A DNA stretch of 64,000 bases, from positions 7,874,001-7,938,000 of the forward strand of contig NZ_CP006850.1 of the NCBI RefSeq assembly GCF_000523235.1, given 5' to 3'. Of this stretch, positions 28,564-43,681 are shown piece after piece. Source of the DNA: Nocardia nova SH22a (lineage in GTDB: Bacteria > Actinomycetota > Actinomycetes > Mycobacteriales > Mycobacteriaceae). Made by a program: the position numbers and the translations under genes. A model generated the notes under the pieces. The model worked only from the letters and a program-made list of their open reading frames with translations, searched no databases and was not told the DNA's origin. Each line of letters opens with the position of its first letter. Position 1 is the stretch's first letter.

Positions 28564-29910
28564 TCACCGGGGTGCGGGACCCTGATACGGGCGGAACCCC
28601 GGATGGAACGGTCCACCCGGACGTTTCGGTAGTTCGTCTTCGTGCGATTCCTCGAAATCCCCTGCGGCCGAATCGAGTTCGCCGTCCTCGGGATCATCGC
28701 CGGACTCGGTGTACTCCGGAGCGGGTGGCCAGTTGCGGCGCACCCGGTTACGCGGATCGGGCACCACCGCCAGCGCCGGGCGGCGCGGAGCCTGCTGTTC
28801 CGATTCGGCCGCCGGTGGCGCGGCGATCACGCCCGACGCACGGTCGGCCGCGTCGTGCGGCGCTCGCTCGCCGGTATCGCGGCCCTCGCCCCGGCCCGGT
28901 TCGGCCGAGCCGGCACGCGGCTCGTCGCGCGGGTCCTCGATCCGGTCACGGCCGGGGATCGGCGCCTGACGGGCCTCGCCGCGGGGACCGTCGTCTAGCC
29001 GGGGGTAGTCGGGGTGCCCTGGGCCGAAGGTCTCGCGCCCCGGCTTGCGCTCCTCGCGCTCCGGGCGGAGGTCGTCGCGCTCCGCATCGTCCCCGGGCCC
29101 GAACCCGCGGTCGTCACGCTCCGGATCGAGGTCGTCACGCTCGCTGGGGAATTCGTCGTCGAAGCCATCCGGATCGCGCTCGTCGAAGTCCTCGTACCGC
29201 TCGGCCGGACGCTCGTCGTAGTCGTCGAAACGCCGAGCCGCGGGGATGATCGCCTCGTCGTAGCGGTCGTCGAGATCCGGGCGCGGGCGATCGCCACCGG
29301 CCACCGGCGGCAGGACGTGCAGCAGCCCCGAAAGCCGCAGCACGGAGTCGATCGCGGACTCCCAATCCTTGGCCACGGCGCCGACCGGCAACATGCCCAG
29401 CGTCCAGTTGCCCTCACTCCACAACTGCTGCACCGAGTCGGGCAGCGTCTCGATGAAGTGCACCATGCGCTGATCCACGGCATGCCGGGCGATATCCGGA
29501 TTGGTCGCGAACACCACCCGGTCACCGATCGCGCCGAGCAGTTCCAGATCGGCATCCTTGGGCGGGGAAGCGGTCTTCAGGCGCAGGTCGATATCGATGT
29601 CCGAACCGATCTGGCGACGCACCGCGACGAGCGTCGCGGCATCCTCCAGATCGAACAGGACGAACTTCTCGCCCTTGCGATTACCGGAGACCACATCGAT
29701 CGCGGACAGATACCCCAGCTTGGCCATCGCACCCCGCCGCCACGTGGACGCCAGCGAAGGTTCGACCGAAACGTAGGTGTACCCCTGGGATTTGGCCCAG
29801 ACCTGCCGTACGTGCCCGGTCCGCTGGCGCTGCACGCGATCGAAATACAGCAGTACGATCGCACCCACGAGTGCGATCGCCGCGAGGCCGAACCAGATTG
29901 CTGCCGTCAT
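28564..29910 (-). CDS. Membrane-anchored protein with charged C-terminal tail, Rv0383c-like
   Basis: The 448-residue protein has one N-terminal membrane helix (residues 4-23, [18 protein letters not shown]) and a folded domain to about residue 205 with a mixed alpha/beta pattern. A long low-complexity tail follows, full of Asp, Glu, Arg and Pro. Position next to pyrE and clpB makes it the counterpart of Rv0383c, which is shorter and of unknown function. The tail is probably disordered and cytoplasmic or periplasmic depending on orientation. Confidence 0.8.
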   Translation of the reverse strand: MTAAIWFGLAAIALVGAIVLLYFDRVQRQRTGHVRQVWAKSQGYTYVSVEPSLASTWRRGAMAKLGYLSAIDVVSGNRKGEKFVLFDLEDAATLVAVRRQIGSDIDIDLRLKTASPPKDADLELLGAIGDRVVFATNPDIARHAVDQRMVHFIETLPDSVQQLWSEGNWTLGMLPVGAVAKDWESAIDSVLRLSGLLHVLPPVAGGDRPRPDLDDRYDEAIIPAARRFDDYDERPAERYEDFDERDPDGFDDEFPSERDDLDPERDDRGFGPGDDAERDDLRPEREERKPGRETFGPGHPDYPRLDDGPRGEARQAPIPGRDRIEDPRDEPRAGSAEPGRGEGRDTGERAPHDAADRASGVIAAPPAAESEQQAPRRPALAVVPDPRNRVRRNWPPAPEYTESGDDPEDGELDSAAGDFEESHEDELPKRPGGPFHPGFRPYQGPAPR

Positions 29911-30108
29911 CGCCTCAGAGTCTAGTTGGTGGGGGGAAGAATGCTCGCCCCGCAGCGGCTGTGTTTATTGGCCTCCGCTTCGCTCCGGCGGGTTTCCCAG
30001 TGGAACTACCCCGGAAACGCTGACCGGGAAGAGGTGGAGAAGTGTCGGAGCCCAGAGTTCACGAAAACCAGAATCGGGGCGCGAAACGCACTCCCGGCAA
30101 CCGCACCC

Positions 30109-31041
30109 CTACCGGGGCAATTGAGTCCCGATGATGATCTTCGCCATGATCGAACCGTCCTGGCCCTTGTCTCCCTGAACCACGACCATGTCCCCCGAAT
30201 GCAGATCCGCCACGGTCCCCGACCCCGAGGCGATGACCTGGGTGTCCGCGTCGGTGTGGACGGTGACGGTGTCGCCGAGCAGGGACTGCAGGACGATGGT
30301 CGAGCCGTCGTTGCTGCTCACCGTGCCCATGGTCGCTCCGAGCCCGTCGATACCGCCCAGACCGGGCAGTTCGGGGAGGCTGGGCTGGGCGCCGCCGGAG
30401 GGTTGGGGTGGCACGACCGGTATGCGGGTGGGGACGGGGCCGCCGGTGGCCGCCTCGGTGGACGAGGAGTCGTTGTTACCGGCCAGCAGTAGACCTGCCG
30501 CGATGCCACCCAGCACCACCAGGACGAATACCGCGGCGGTCAGCAGAATCCAGAGTCCGGTCCGGCGGCGGGGCGGCTCGACGGGCAGGCCCGTGGGGCC
30601 GGTGGGTTCCCGCGGAGCGCCGGGGCCCGGGGCGCCGGGGCCGGTGCCGGGCGCGCCGTAGACCGGATATCCGGTCGACGGGCCGTATCCGGACTCGTAG
30701 GCGCCCCACTGGCTGTCGTAGGGCGGGAGTTCGCGGGTGGGGTTGGGGCCGGGCGGTTGTTCGAAGAACTGGCCCTGGTAGACGGGGTAGCCGGTGGGTG
30801 CACCGGATACCGCCGTCGGGTCACCGGGGCCGTGCTCGTAGGGCGTCGTGTGCTCGTACGGTCCGGGGTGGCCGTACGGCTTGGTGCTCTCGTACGGGTC
30901 CTGGCCCCGTCCGTAGGCTTCCGAGTACTCCGTCGTGTGCGTCGGCGTTTCGCCCGGATCACCGCCCGAGGCGCCGATCTTCTCTGTCGGCGTATCGGGC
31001 GAATCCGGCCGCTGCGCCCACGGGTCGCTCGGATTCGTCAT
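30109..31041 (-). CDS. DUF5666-type membrane protein
   Basis: This 310-residue protein has a Pro/Tyr/Gly-rich cytoplasmic part (residues 1 to about 160), one membrane helix (about 163-188, WILLTAAVFVLVVLGGIAAG) and a C-terminal beta-rich domain of about 70 residues. That domain has TMGTVSSNDGSTIVLQSLLG and VHTDADTQVIASG, as in DUF5666. It is probably exposed outside the membrane. Function is unknown. ATG 31041 is used. It lies between clpB and the Rv0383c-like gene on the same strand. Confidence 0.75.
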   Translation of the reverse strand: MTNPSDPWAQRPDSPDTPTEKIGASGGDPGETPTHTTEYSEAYGRGQDPYESTKPYGHPGPYEHTTPYEHGPGDPTAVSGAPTGYPVYQGQFFEQPPGPNPTRELPPYDSQWGAYESGYGPSTGYPVYGAPGTGPGAPGPGAPREPTGPTGLPVEPPRRRTGLWILLTAAVFVLVVLGGIAAGLLLAGNNDSSSTEAATGGPVPTRIPVVPPQPSGGAQPSLPELPGLGGIDGLGATMGTVSSNDGSTIVLQSLLGDTVTVHTDADTQVIASGSGTVADLHSGDMVVVQGDKGQDGSIMAKIIIGTQLPR

Positions 31042-31193
31042 GACCACCAGGGTAGGTGCAGATCGGCTCGGCTTCAGCGAAGTGCGACATCCAGGCGAAT
31101 CGGGACGGACCGACCGGCCGGATACGCCGAGGCGCGGCATGCGATCCACTACACTCACATACCGCGCCTGCGCCGCATTCTGTTGTCCGGTCG

Positions 31194-33758
<2,565 letters not shown>

Positions 33759-33849
33759 ATTCACCTTCCTATGTGATGTCCGCGTGGTTGTCGGTCAGGC
33801 CCGGACGGGCTGCCGTCCGGACGCTTCTGCTGAATTCAACGCGGTAGGA

Positions 33850-33870
33850 GTTGAGTCTGTTCCGCTCAAG
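33850..33870. promoter_or_regulatory. HAIR operator (HspR box) upstream of clpB
   Basis: GTTGAGT (33850-33856) and GCTCAAG (33864-33870) flank a seven-base spacer. This fits the HspR-associated inverted repeat CTTGAGT-N7-ACTCAAG, one mismatch in each arm. It lies about 92 bases upstream of clpB, a known HspR target in actinobacteria. The flavohemoglobin gene starts about 260 bases away on the other side, so it could be influenced as well. Confidence 0.85.
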
Positions 33871-34132
33871 TTTGACATATTTCCGGATTCCGCGCCGGAA
33901 TGTGGCCAACGCTACGCGCTGCCCACGGAACTGAGGTCCCCGTCTGCACGTTTCGAGATTGGCAGGGCTGGGTAAAGTGTTGCCGCATAACCATGCGACC
34001 ACGACTTTTTCGGGGATACTTGTCCTCGGAGACCGACGGCGGATCGCGGTGGAGCAACACCCGGCACCGCCCGTCGGATCGACCCGATGGCACCGTTGTC
34101 GGATCACATCGAGGGAAAGGGAGCTCGACGTC

Positions 34133-35290
34133 GTGGATGCGCGTTCTGCAGCGCTGGTCCGCGCAAACTTCCGATCGGTCACCGAGGCTCCCAGCGGGCC
34201 CGAACGATTGATCAGCGCGTTTTACAGTCACCTGTTCGCAGAAGCCCCCGGGCTGCGCGATCTGTTTCCCCCCACGATGGATATGCAGCCGAAACGGCTG
34301 GTCACGGCCATCCAGTTCGTGATCGACCATCTGGAGAACTGGGAGCGGGCGCAACGCTTCCTGGAACAGCTGGCTCTCGACCATCGCAAATACGGGGTCG
34401 AGGCGGATCATTTCGATGCCGCCGGACGCGCGCTGCTCGCCGCGTTCCACACCTACAACGGCCCGCTGTGGACCCGTGAGCTGGAGTCCGGCTGGCGCGA
34501 TATCGCCATCCTGATCTCGGCGTCGATGGCCATCGGCGCCAATTCCGATACCTCGCAACCCTATTGGGAGGCGACGGTCGTCGGCCACCGCCGGGTGCTC
34601 GACGATCTGTCGATCGTGCGCCTGCAGTCGGAGGAGCCGATCCCGTATCAGGCCGGACAGTACGTGCCGGTGTGTGTTCCGCAGCGGCCGAAGATGTGGC
34701 GATATCTGTCACCGGCCATTCCGACGAATCCCTACGGGGAGATCGAGTTCCACGTCCGCAAGGTGCGTACCGGCTGGGTCAGTCCGGCCATCGTCACCGA
34801 GACCGAGATCGGCGACACCTGGCAGATCGCCGCACCGCTCGGCGGCCTGCACGTCGACGTCGACTCCGGCCGCGATGTGCTGATGATCGGCGCCGGAACG
34901 GGTATCGCACCACTGCGCGCCCAGCTGATCGAGATGGGGCGGCGCGGTGACAATCCGCGCGTGCACTTCTTCATCGGCGGCCGCTATCCGTGTGATCTCT
35001 ACGATGTGGAGAACATGTGGCAGCTGTCGCTGAGCAATCCGTGGCTGACGGTGGTGCCGGTCTGTGAGAGCGAATCCAATCCGTGGTGGCATCCGCATCC
35101 GCCCGCCGATCCGCCGTACGGCATGCACCGCCGCCTGATCGGCAATCTGGGCGCACTGGTCGCGAGCTTCGGATCGTGGGCGGACCGGCAGATCCAGATC
35201 GCCGGTTCGGCGCGGATGATCGCCGACACCAAGCGGGCACTGCTGGCGGTCGGGACGCCCGAGCACGTGATCATGACCGATCCCGTGTAA
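34133..35290 (+). CDS. Type II flavohemoglobin, Rv0385-like
   Basis: The 385-residue protein fuses a globin domain (residues 1 to about 135) to an FAD/NAD(P)H reductase domain. The proximal heme His is in LALDHRKYGV and the B10 Tyr in FYSHLF. In the reductase half the FAD motif reads RYLSPAIP, rather than RxYS, and the nucleotide motif is IGAGTGIAPLRAQL. These departures fit the mycobacterial type II group, whose members were reported not to be efficient NO dioxygenases. GTG 34133 is supported by GGGAG at 34119-34123. It is divergent from clpB, as is Rv0385. Confidence 0.88.
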   Translation: MDARSAALVRANFRSVTEAPSGPERLISAFYSHLFAEAPGLRDLFPPTMDMQPKRLVTAIQFVIDHLENWERAQRFLEQLALDHRKYGVEADHFDAAGRALLAAFHTYNGPLWTRELESGWRDIAILISASMAIGANSDTSQPYWEATVVGHRRVLDDLSIVRLQSEEPIPYQAGQYVPVCVPQRPKMWRYLSPAIPTNPYGEIEFHVRKVRTGWVSPAIVTETEIGDTWQIAAPLGGLHVDVDSGRDVLMIGAGTGIAPLRAQLIEMGRRGDNPRVHFFIGGRYPCDLYDVENMWQLSLSNPWLTVVPVCESESNPWWHPHPPADPPYGMHRRLIGNLGALVASFGSWADRQIQIAGSARMIADTKRALLAVGTPEHVIMTDPV

Positions 35291-35517
35291 GGGGTGCGGG
35301 ACGGAGCAACCGGTAGGCGAACCGCGTCGGCCCGGCGTACCTTGGTGACGTGCACCGAGCGTGGAACCGACGCCGGTACAAGGGGTTTCGGTCGCAACCC
35401 GTACTACTGATCAGTGCCGCAGGCCAGGCCGCGCGGGAAGGGAGGCAACATGATCGACCGGTATGTGGCCGCTCGTGCCGACCTGGTGTGGATTTTCCAT
35501 AGGACGAAGGAGCCGTC

Positions 35518-36300
35518 GTGACAGGACCGGACCAGACCGGAGAGATCCGCCTCGAGGCACCGGCCGAATGGTCGTCGACGGTGGTCGGACACCACCGCTT
35601 GCGCCACGACCTCGCGGTGATCCGGCTGATCGGCGAGTTCGTCCCGTTCGAAGCCGGGCAATCGGTGGATGTGCAGGTTCCGCAGCATCCGGGCATGCGC
35701 CGCCGATACTCCCCCGCCCTTCCGCCCTCCCTGGACGGCAAGCTCGAATTCCATGTCCGCACCGTGCCCGGCGGCTGGTGCAGCGGTTCGATCGTGGCCG
35801 ACACCCGGCCCGGCGACGAATGGCGGCTCAGCAACCCGGCCGGTTTCCTGACCGTCGACGAGGACACCACCGACCTGGTGATGATCGCCGGCGGAACGGG
35901 TCTGGCGCCGATGCGCTCCCTGCTGCTGGACCTGTCCCGCCGCCCGCAACCACCGCGCACCCACCTGTTCGTCGGCGGCCGCACCCCGCGCGACCTCTAC
36001 GCCTCGGACATGCTGTACCTGCTGGCCGGTGAAATGCCCTGGCTCACCGTAATTCCCGTCGTGGAGAACGGGGCCGACCCGAACTGGCCCGACCAGTGGT
36101 ACGAGAGTTGCCGCGTGGACATCGGCTTCGAGGCCGACGAAATGATGGAAGGCACCCTCGCCGACGTCATCGGCGACATGGGCCCACTCCTGCACCACCA
36201 GGTCCTGGTCTGCGGTTCGCCCGGCATGACCCAGGCGACCCTGGAGCGGTTGGTGAACACCGGCACACCCGCCGATGCCATTCGGTTCGACGGGGTCTGA
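35518..36300 (+). CDS. Free-standing FAD/NAD-binding oxidoreductase, paralog of the flavohemoglobin reductase half
   Basis: The 260-residue protein aligns by motif with the C-terminal half of the preceding flavohemoglobin: RRYSPALPPS, LEFHVRTVPGGW, IAGGTGLAPMRSLLLDL, FVGGRTPRDLY and VCGSPGMTQA. It lacks a globin domain, so it may pass electrons to another heme or iron partner. GTG 35518 has AAGGAG five bases upstream. The pairing suggests duplication of the reductase part. Its electron acceptor is unknown. Confidence 0.8.
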   Translation: MTGPDQTGEIRLEAPAEWSSTVVGHHRLRHDLAVIRLIGEFVPFEAGQSVDVQVPQHPGMRRRYSPALPPSLDGKLEFHVRTVPGGWCSGSIVADTRPGDEWRLSNPAGFLTVDEDTTDLVMIAGGTGLAPMRSLLLDLSRRPQPPRTHLFVGGRTPRDLYASDMLYLLAGEMPWLTVIPVVENGADPNWPDQWYESCRVDIGFEADEMMEGTLADVIGDMGPLLHHQVLVCGSPGMTQATLERLVNTGTPADAIRFDGV

Positions 36301-36356
36301 CGTCGTCACCACGTCCTTCACGACCTGGCGGCACACGGCCATGTCGAGATAAGCGA

Positions 36357-36386
36357 ACAGCGCCCCCGGAATCCCGGGAGCGCTGT
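36357..36386. terminator. Hairpin after hspR
   Basis: ACAGCGC and GCGCTGT enclose CCCGG/CCGGG with one internal mismatch and a four-base AATC loop, about 25 bases beyond the hspR stop codon. It is likely the end of the dnaK operon, and may also serve the convergent reductase gene. Confidence 0.6.
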
Positions 36387-36410
36387 CGCACAGCATATTC
36401 CGCCGCGGAT

Positions 36411-36802
36411 CTACCGCCGTTTGTTGCGCGGCTGCCACACCACCAGCGCGGTGCTGCGCTGGGGCGGGGCGATATCGGGGCGGTGGCCCGCGCGCAGGTT
36501 CTCGACCTCGGCGGTCAGTTCGCCCACGCGCTGCTGCAGTGCCTCGACCTGGTTGGTCAGTTCGATGATCCGTTTGACTCCGGCCAGGTTCACGCCCTCG
36601 TCCTGGGACAGCCGCTGCACCTCGCGTAGCAGCTCGACGTCTCGCGAGGAGTAGCGCCGGCCGCCGCCCGAAGTGCGTTGCGGCGTCACCAGTCCCAGCC
36701 GGTCGTAGGTCCGCAACGTCTGCGCGTGCATCCCTGCCAGCTGGGCCGCCACCGAGATCATGAAGTACTCGGTACCGGTTGCCCGGTTCGGATCACCATT
36801 CA

Positions 36803-36803
<1 letters not shown>
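36411..36803 (-). CDS. hspR: Heat-shock repressor HspR
   Basis: The 130-residue MerR-family repressor binds HAIR sites and uses DnaK as co-repressor. The winged-helix region is at about residues 13-60 (ISVAAQLAGMHAQTLRTYDR, RTSGGGRRYSSRDVELL), followed by a coiled coil (about 75-105). The Arg/Lys-rich end (RNKRR) is typical. ATG 36803 overlaps the dnaJ stop codon by one base (TAATG), so translation is coupled. Two HAIR-like sites upstream of dnaK and one upstream of clpB are its predicted targets. Confidence 0.96.
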
Positions 36804-37981
<1,178 letters not shown>

Positions 37982-38032
37982 CGGGCATCTCCTCCTTTCA
38001 TGCCGTCGTGCGGCACAGCCCGCGGCTGTGTG

Positions 38033-38643
38033 TTACTCGGCACCGTCGGCATCTCGGCCGGTATTCGTAGTGTCCGATGTATCGACCAGATCCGCTACCC
38101 CATCGGTGACACCGACCAGCGCATGGCGCAGGACGCGATCACCGAGGCGGTAACCCTTGCGCATGACCACACCGATCACCGGATTGTGGCCCTCACCCTC
38201 GTGCTGCACGGCCTCGTGCAGGGTCGGGTCGAAAGGCTCACCCTCCGCACCGAATTCCTCGAGGCCCTGTTTGGTCAGCGCGTCGGCGAGCTTGTCCGCG
38301 ACCGACTTCAGCGGTCCGGACTCCAGATCGCCGTGGGCGCGGGCCCGATCCAGATCGTCGAGCACACCGAGCAATTCGGTGACCACCGCGGCCTTCGCCG
38401 AATCGATGGCGGCCTTGCGGTCGCGATCGCTGCGGCGACGGTAGTTGGCGTATTCGGCGGTCAACCGCTGCAGATCCGCGGTGCGCTCGGCCAATTCGGC
38501 CTCGGCACCGCCGGGAACCTCGGCGGCGGGGGCCGCGGCGGAGTCCGCCGCGGCCTCCTTCACATCACCCTGTGGGTTCCCGTCCTGGTCGATCTTGCGG
38601 TTGTCGACGATGGTGACCGGCTCCTCTTTCGGGTTCTGTTCCG

Positions 38644-38647
<4 letters not shown>
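38033..38647 (-). CDS. grpE: Nucleotide exchange factor GrpE
   Basis: The 204-residue protein releases ADP from DnaK. It has an acidic N-terminal segment, a long coiled coil (about residues 48-95, [19 protein letters not shown]) and the C-terminal head with [14 protein letters not shown] and [23 protein letters not shown] 38647 overlaps the dnaK stop by four bases (GTGA), a coupling arrangement. Confidence 0.96.
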
Positions 38648-40485
<1,838 letters not shown>

Positions 40486-40528
40486 TGTGGTTCCTCCTTG
40501 TGTCTAACTGTGCACGATCCTCAGCAAC

Positions 40529-40549
40529 ACTGAGCGTGGTCGGCTCAAT
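40529..40549. promoter_or_regulatory. Degenerate second HAIR operator upstream of dnaK
   Basis: ACTGAGC and GCTCAAT flank a seven-base spacer. The arms keep the TGAG/CTCA core and pair with one mismatch. It lies close to the dnaK start (40485), where a repressor could block transcription. Confidence 0.5.
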
Positions 40550-40583
40550 CCTGCACTCCGATCCACTCGGAGTCAACCAGAGA

Positions 40584-40604
40584 CTTGAGTCACTGTCGCT
40601 CAAC
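40584..40604. promoter_or_regulatory. HAIR operator upstream of dnaK
   Basis: CTTGAGT (40584-40590) matches the consensus arm exactly, and after seven bases GCTCAAC (40598-40604) pairs with it at most positions. It lies about 100 bases upstream of the dnaK start, matching the placement of HspR sites in actinobacteria. Confidence 0.85.
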
Positions 40605-40758
40605 TTTGCGTCGATCAGCTCAACGAGCGGGGCGGGAGGTTCATTCCCGGCCCGGGAGAAATTTTTTCGGGACCGGGCCCGAGAACCCGGCACGCCGCGC
40701 CGACAAGCACGCCGACACCCCTACTGAGCTGGGCTTTTATCGATCAGGAGGTGCGGGT

Positions 40759-41409
40759 TCAGCCCGCTGCGGCCAGTACCCGCTCGGCGAGTTCGCGGTC
40801 GAGGCTCACCCGGACCAGCGCGGCCGCCAGCTCGGCATCGTGGCCCGAACGGCTCAGCCGGTCGAGATCCTTCGGATCCCCGGACAGGTGGAGCAGGTCG
40901 GCGCCCCGGCGGGCCCGCTCGTCGAAATGCGGCCGCAGCCAGGTCCACACGTCCTGCACCTCACGCAGGAAGATGTCGGCGCCGGTCGGCCCGATGCCGT
41001 GGAACTGCTGCAGCGATTCGGCCAGACGCGCGGGATCACGATCCGATTCGTCGACCAGTTTGCGCAGGTCACCGTGGTATCGGTCGATGACGATCGCGGC
41101 GTTCTCACCGAGCCGCGTCGCGGTGGATTCGTCGTAGCGGCGATAGTGACCGCGCCCCAGCGCGTCGACGAGCTCCTGCCAGTCGGCGTCGGCGACGCGC
41201 TGCGGGGTGCGGTACCCGGTCGAGACCAGCTCGCGGGTGGCGGCCACGGCGATCCTGGCCGCGATACGGGTACTGAGCAGTTGGGAGAGCATCAGTAGCT
41301 GGAACAGCGGGGCCGGTTTGTCGGCCAGGGTGATCCCGGCCTCGGCCGCGTAGGTGGTCCCGGCGCAATCGAGCAGTTCCCGGGCGATCCGGTCGTCCTG
41401 TGCACTCAT
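40759..41409 (-). CDS. HhH-GPD superfamily protein (endonuclease III-like)
   Basis: The 216-residue helical protein has a helix-hairpin-helix-like segment FHGIGPTGADIFLREV at about residues 129-144, as in DNA glycosylases of the endonuclease III group. An N-terminal region (FQLLMLSQLLSTRIA) matches their LLSAQ-type helix. The cysteine cluster that holds iron-sulfur is absent, and I cannot identify the catalytic Lys, so activity on damaged DNA is uncertain. ATG 41409 is used. Confidence 0.7.
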   Translation of the reverse strand: MSAQDDRIARELLDCAGTTYAAEAGITLADKPAPLFQLLMLSQLLSTRIAARIAVAATRELVSTGYRTPQRVADADWQELVDALGRGHYRRYDESTATRLGENAAIVIDRYHGDLRKLVDESDRDPARLAESLQQFHGIGPTGADIFLREVQDVWTWLRPHFDERARRGADLLHLSGDPKDLDRLSRSGHDAELAAALVRVSLDRELAERVLAAAG

Positions 41410-41511
41410 GGCGATACCTGCTTCCGTCGACTTTCCGGTGCCCCATTTCCCGTCATACCCGCGATCGGGAAAACCATCAGCCACCGTCCGGTCCGGGCGC
41501 CATCGAGGTCG

Positions 41512-42333
41512 TTACCCGGTCTTGGCCTTGGAGACGTACAGCGGCTCACCGTCGAGGCCGACCGTCACGTATCCGCCGCCGTCGGCGTGGATGGAAATCG
41601 ACGGCGGCTTGTCGTGCCCCAGCGTCGAGCGCTCGATATCGAGAAAGTCGACATGCGCCTGCGGGGCGCCGATCGTCCGAGGTACGCCTGCCAGCAGAGC
41701 GGCGAGTTTCGGGACGTCGACCTGCCCGAGATCCAACGGTTCGACATCCGGCTCCCGGCTCGTGGTGGATCCGCTGCCGAATTTCCCTCGGTAGGTGAAC
41801 CTTTCGGACTTCGACGGATCCCCCGCGACCGGCCGCTCGATCGAGGCGTACTCCGGAAACAAGGTCACCTCGTCGGCGAGCAGATCACCGAAATGGTCAC
41901 GATAGGCGGCGAGGAAGGCCTCGATCCCGGCCCCGGTCGTCATGTCCGGAGGTGTGCGCTCGCCGACGGGGCCGCTCTCACTACTCGTCCAGCCGCACAG
42001 CATGCCGATCAGCGCGGCGGCCACCACCACCCCGGCAACCGGAATCCAGCGCCGCGACGTGCCTCGACGCGCCGGGCGCACCACCGGCGCGTCGACGAGA
42101 TTGGCCGGTATCTGCAGATCGTCGACAACCGCGTCGAGTGCGCCGAACGTGCGCGCGTTCATCGCCGCCCGGGTCCGTTCGGCGTGCTCGGTCTCGGTCA
42201 GCTGGCCGTCGTCGCGCGCGGCGTCCAGCAGCGCGCACGCGTCGACGCGGTCCTTGTCCCGCACGCGCAGTGCGCTTTTCGCATTCCGCGACGCGCCAGC
42301 GCGCCGGGACGTCGTGGAGCGAGGGGTGTCCAT
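41512..42333 (-). CDS. DUF1707 membrane-anchored protein (single domain)
   Basis: This 273-residue protein has a DUF1707 domain at about residues 21-75 (LRVRDKDRVDACALLDAARD and following), a membrane helix at about 98-115 (IPVAGVVVAAALIGMLCGW) and an extracytoplasmic domain of about 155 residues. That domain (TTGAGIEAFLAAYRDHFGDL, EVTLFPEYASIERPVAGD) is clearly paralogous to the upstream gene product. DUF1707 is common in actinobacterial membrane proteins; function is unknown. ATG 42333 lies ten bases beyond the upstream gene's stop, so the two are an operon. Confidence 0.82.
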   Translation of the reverse strand: MDTPRSTTSRRAGASRNAKSALRVRDKDRVDACALLDAARDDGQLTETEHAERTRAAMNARTFGALDAVVDDLQIPANLVDAPVVRPARRGTSRRWIPVAGVVVAAALIGMLCGWTSSESGPVGERTPPDMTTGAGIEAFLAAYRDHFGDLLADEVTLFPEYASIERPVAGDPSKSERFTYRGKFGSGSTTSREPDVEPLDLGQVDVPKLAALLAGVPRTIGAPQAHVDFLDIERSTLGHDKPPSISIHADGGGYVTVGLDGEPLYVSKAKTG

Positions 42334-42343
42334 CAACTTCCGC

Positions 42344-43429
42344 CTAGCCGCCGAAGGGATATGCGCGGATGAGTTCCCCGGCCGGGGTGACCTCGAGAAA
42401 TCCGCTCTCGTTGAACTCGTTGCCGACGAAGATGTCGATGGTCGGAACGTCCTCGATGCTGTCGATACCCATCGAGATGTGGCTCACCGCACCGCCGTCG
42501 ACCTTCGTCATGGCGACGGCACGGCCGAGCAGATCGCCGAGTGCGGACACGTTCACCGTGGCCAGATCGAAGATCGGTTTGTCCACCGTGCGCGTGGTCA
42601 TCGCGCCGGAGGCGAGGAATCCACCCCGGAAGCTGTAGTCGACCACGCGATTCGGCTGCGCCACCGTGGTGCGATCGACCGAGGCGTGATCGGGAAACAG
42701 CGTCAGCTCGTCGACCACGGTATCGCCGAATTTCTGCTGATAGCGGTGGAAGAAATGCTCGATTCCGGCGACGGTCGTGAGGTCCGGCGTCTCGATCACC
42801 TCCGCCGCCACGGCCTGTTCCACCGGCGCCGCCACCGGTACGACCGGGGGCGCGGACGTGTGCGTCAGCCGATAACCACCCACCGCGGCGAGCACCACGA
42901 TCACTACGAACGCGCCCGCGAGCCACAGCGTCCGCGGTCGCAGCTGCGTGCGCGGATCGATCGGCGCCCGGGCCGGTTTCTGGAGGTCTTCGGTGAGTCC
43001 GGCCAGGTCGCCCAGTGTCCGGGCCTCGGCGGTCAGTTCGGTGAGCGTCCGGTGTTCCTCGGCCGACAGCTGCCCGTCGGCCAATGCGGTGTCCAGCGCA
43101 CCGCAGGTGAGCGCCCGATCCTCATCGCGGGCCCGGATGCGATCCGGATAACGCCCGACCCGGTTCGCCGGATTCGGCCGGGGCGGCTCCGACCAGCCCG
43201 CGCTCCCCGCCGGAGTCTGCAGATCCGACACCAGCCCCCGCAGCTCACCGATGGTTGTCGCGGCGTCGGCCCGGCCGGACCGATCGTGATACTCGTCGGC
43301 GCCGAGCTGCCCCTCCTCGTACGCCGCATCCAGCAGCGTCCGGGCCCGAACGCGATCCATGTCGCGCGCCCGCATACTCCCGGCTGCCGCCTTGGACGAT
43401 TCCGGCATTCCGGACGGACTGGAATTCAC
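42344..43429 (-). CDS. DUF1707 membrane-anchored protein (two domains)
   Basis: This 361-residue paralog of the downstream gene carries two DUF1707 copies (about residues 19-72, MRARDMDRVRARTLLDAAYE, and about 97-150, IRARDEDRALTCGALDTALA). One membrane helix is at about 167-185 (WLAGAFVVIVVLAAVGGY), followed by the shared outer domain (TTVAGIEHFFHRYQQKFGDT, DELTLFPDHASVDRTTVAQ). The start is GTG 43429. The extra DUF1707 copy suggests duplication within the pair. I infer a two-component membrane complex, function unknown. Confidence 0.82.
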   Translation of the reverse strand: MNSSPSGMPESSKAAAGSMRARDMDRVRARTLLDAAYEEGQLGADEYHDRSGRADAATTIGELRGLVSDLQTPAGSAGWSEPPRPNPANRVGRYPDRIRARDEDRALTCGALDTALADGQLSAEEHRTLTELTAEARTLGDLAGLTEDLQKPARAPIDPRTQLRPRTLWLAGAFVVIVVLAAVGGYRLTHTSAPPVVPVAAPVEQAVAAEVIETPDLTTVAGIEHFFHRYQQKFGDTVVDELTLFPDHASVDRTTVAQPNRVVDYSFRGGFLASGAMTTRTVDKPIFDLATVNVSALGDLLGRAVAMTKVDGGAVSHISMGIDSIEDVPTIDIFVGNEFNESGFLEVTPAGELIRAYPFGG

Positions 43430-43681
43430 TTCTGAATGGTAGAACGTCCATGACCTGCGTCGGCACCCTTCCGACCCACGCCGACCAGATCGACTGCCGC
43501 CGGTCTCGCGGCCGTCGCCGACTCGTCACCACACCGCAACCCGGATCCGGCTGTGCCGCGACATCATTCGCGCGACCGGCCACCGCCGGGCGACCGGTCC
43601 GCGACGCCGCGCGTGAAAACGGACACATTCCGCCCGCCGAACTCGCGTTTACGGCACCCGACCGCGCGGTACCGTTCGGAT

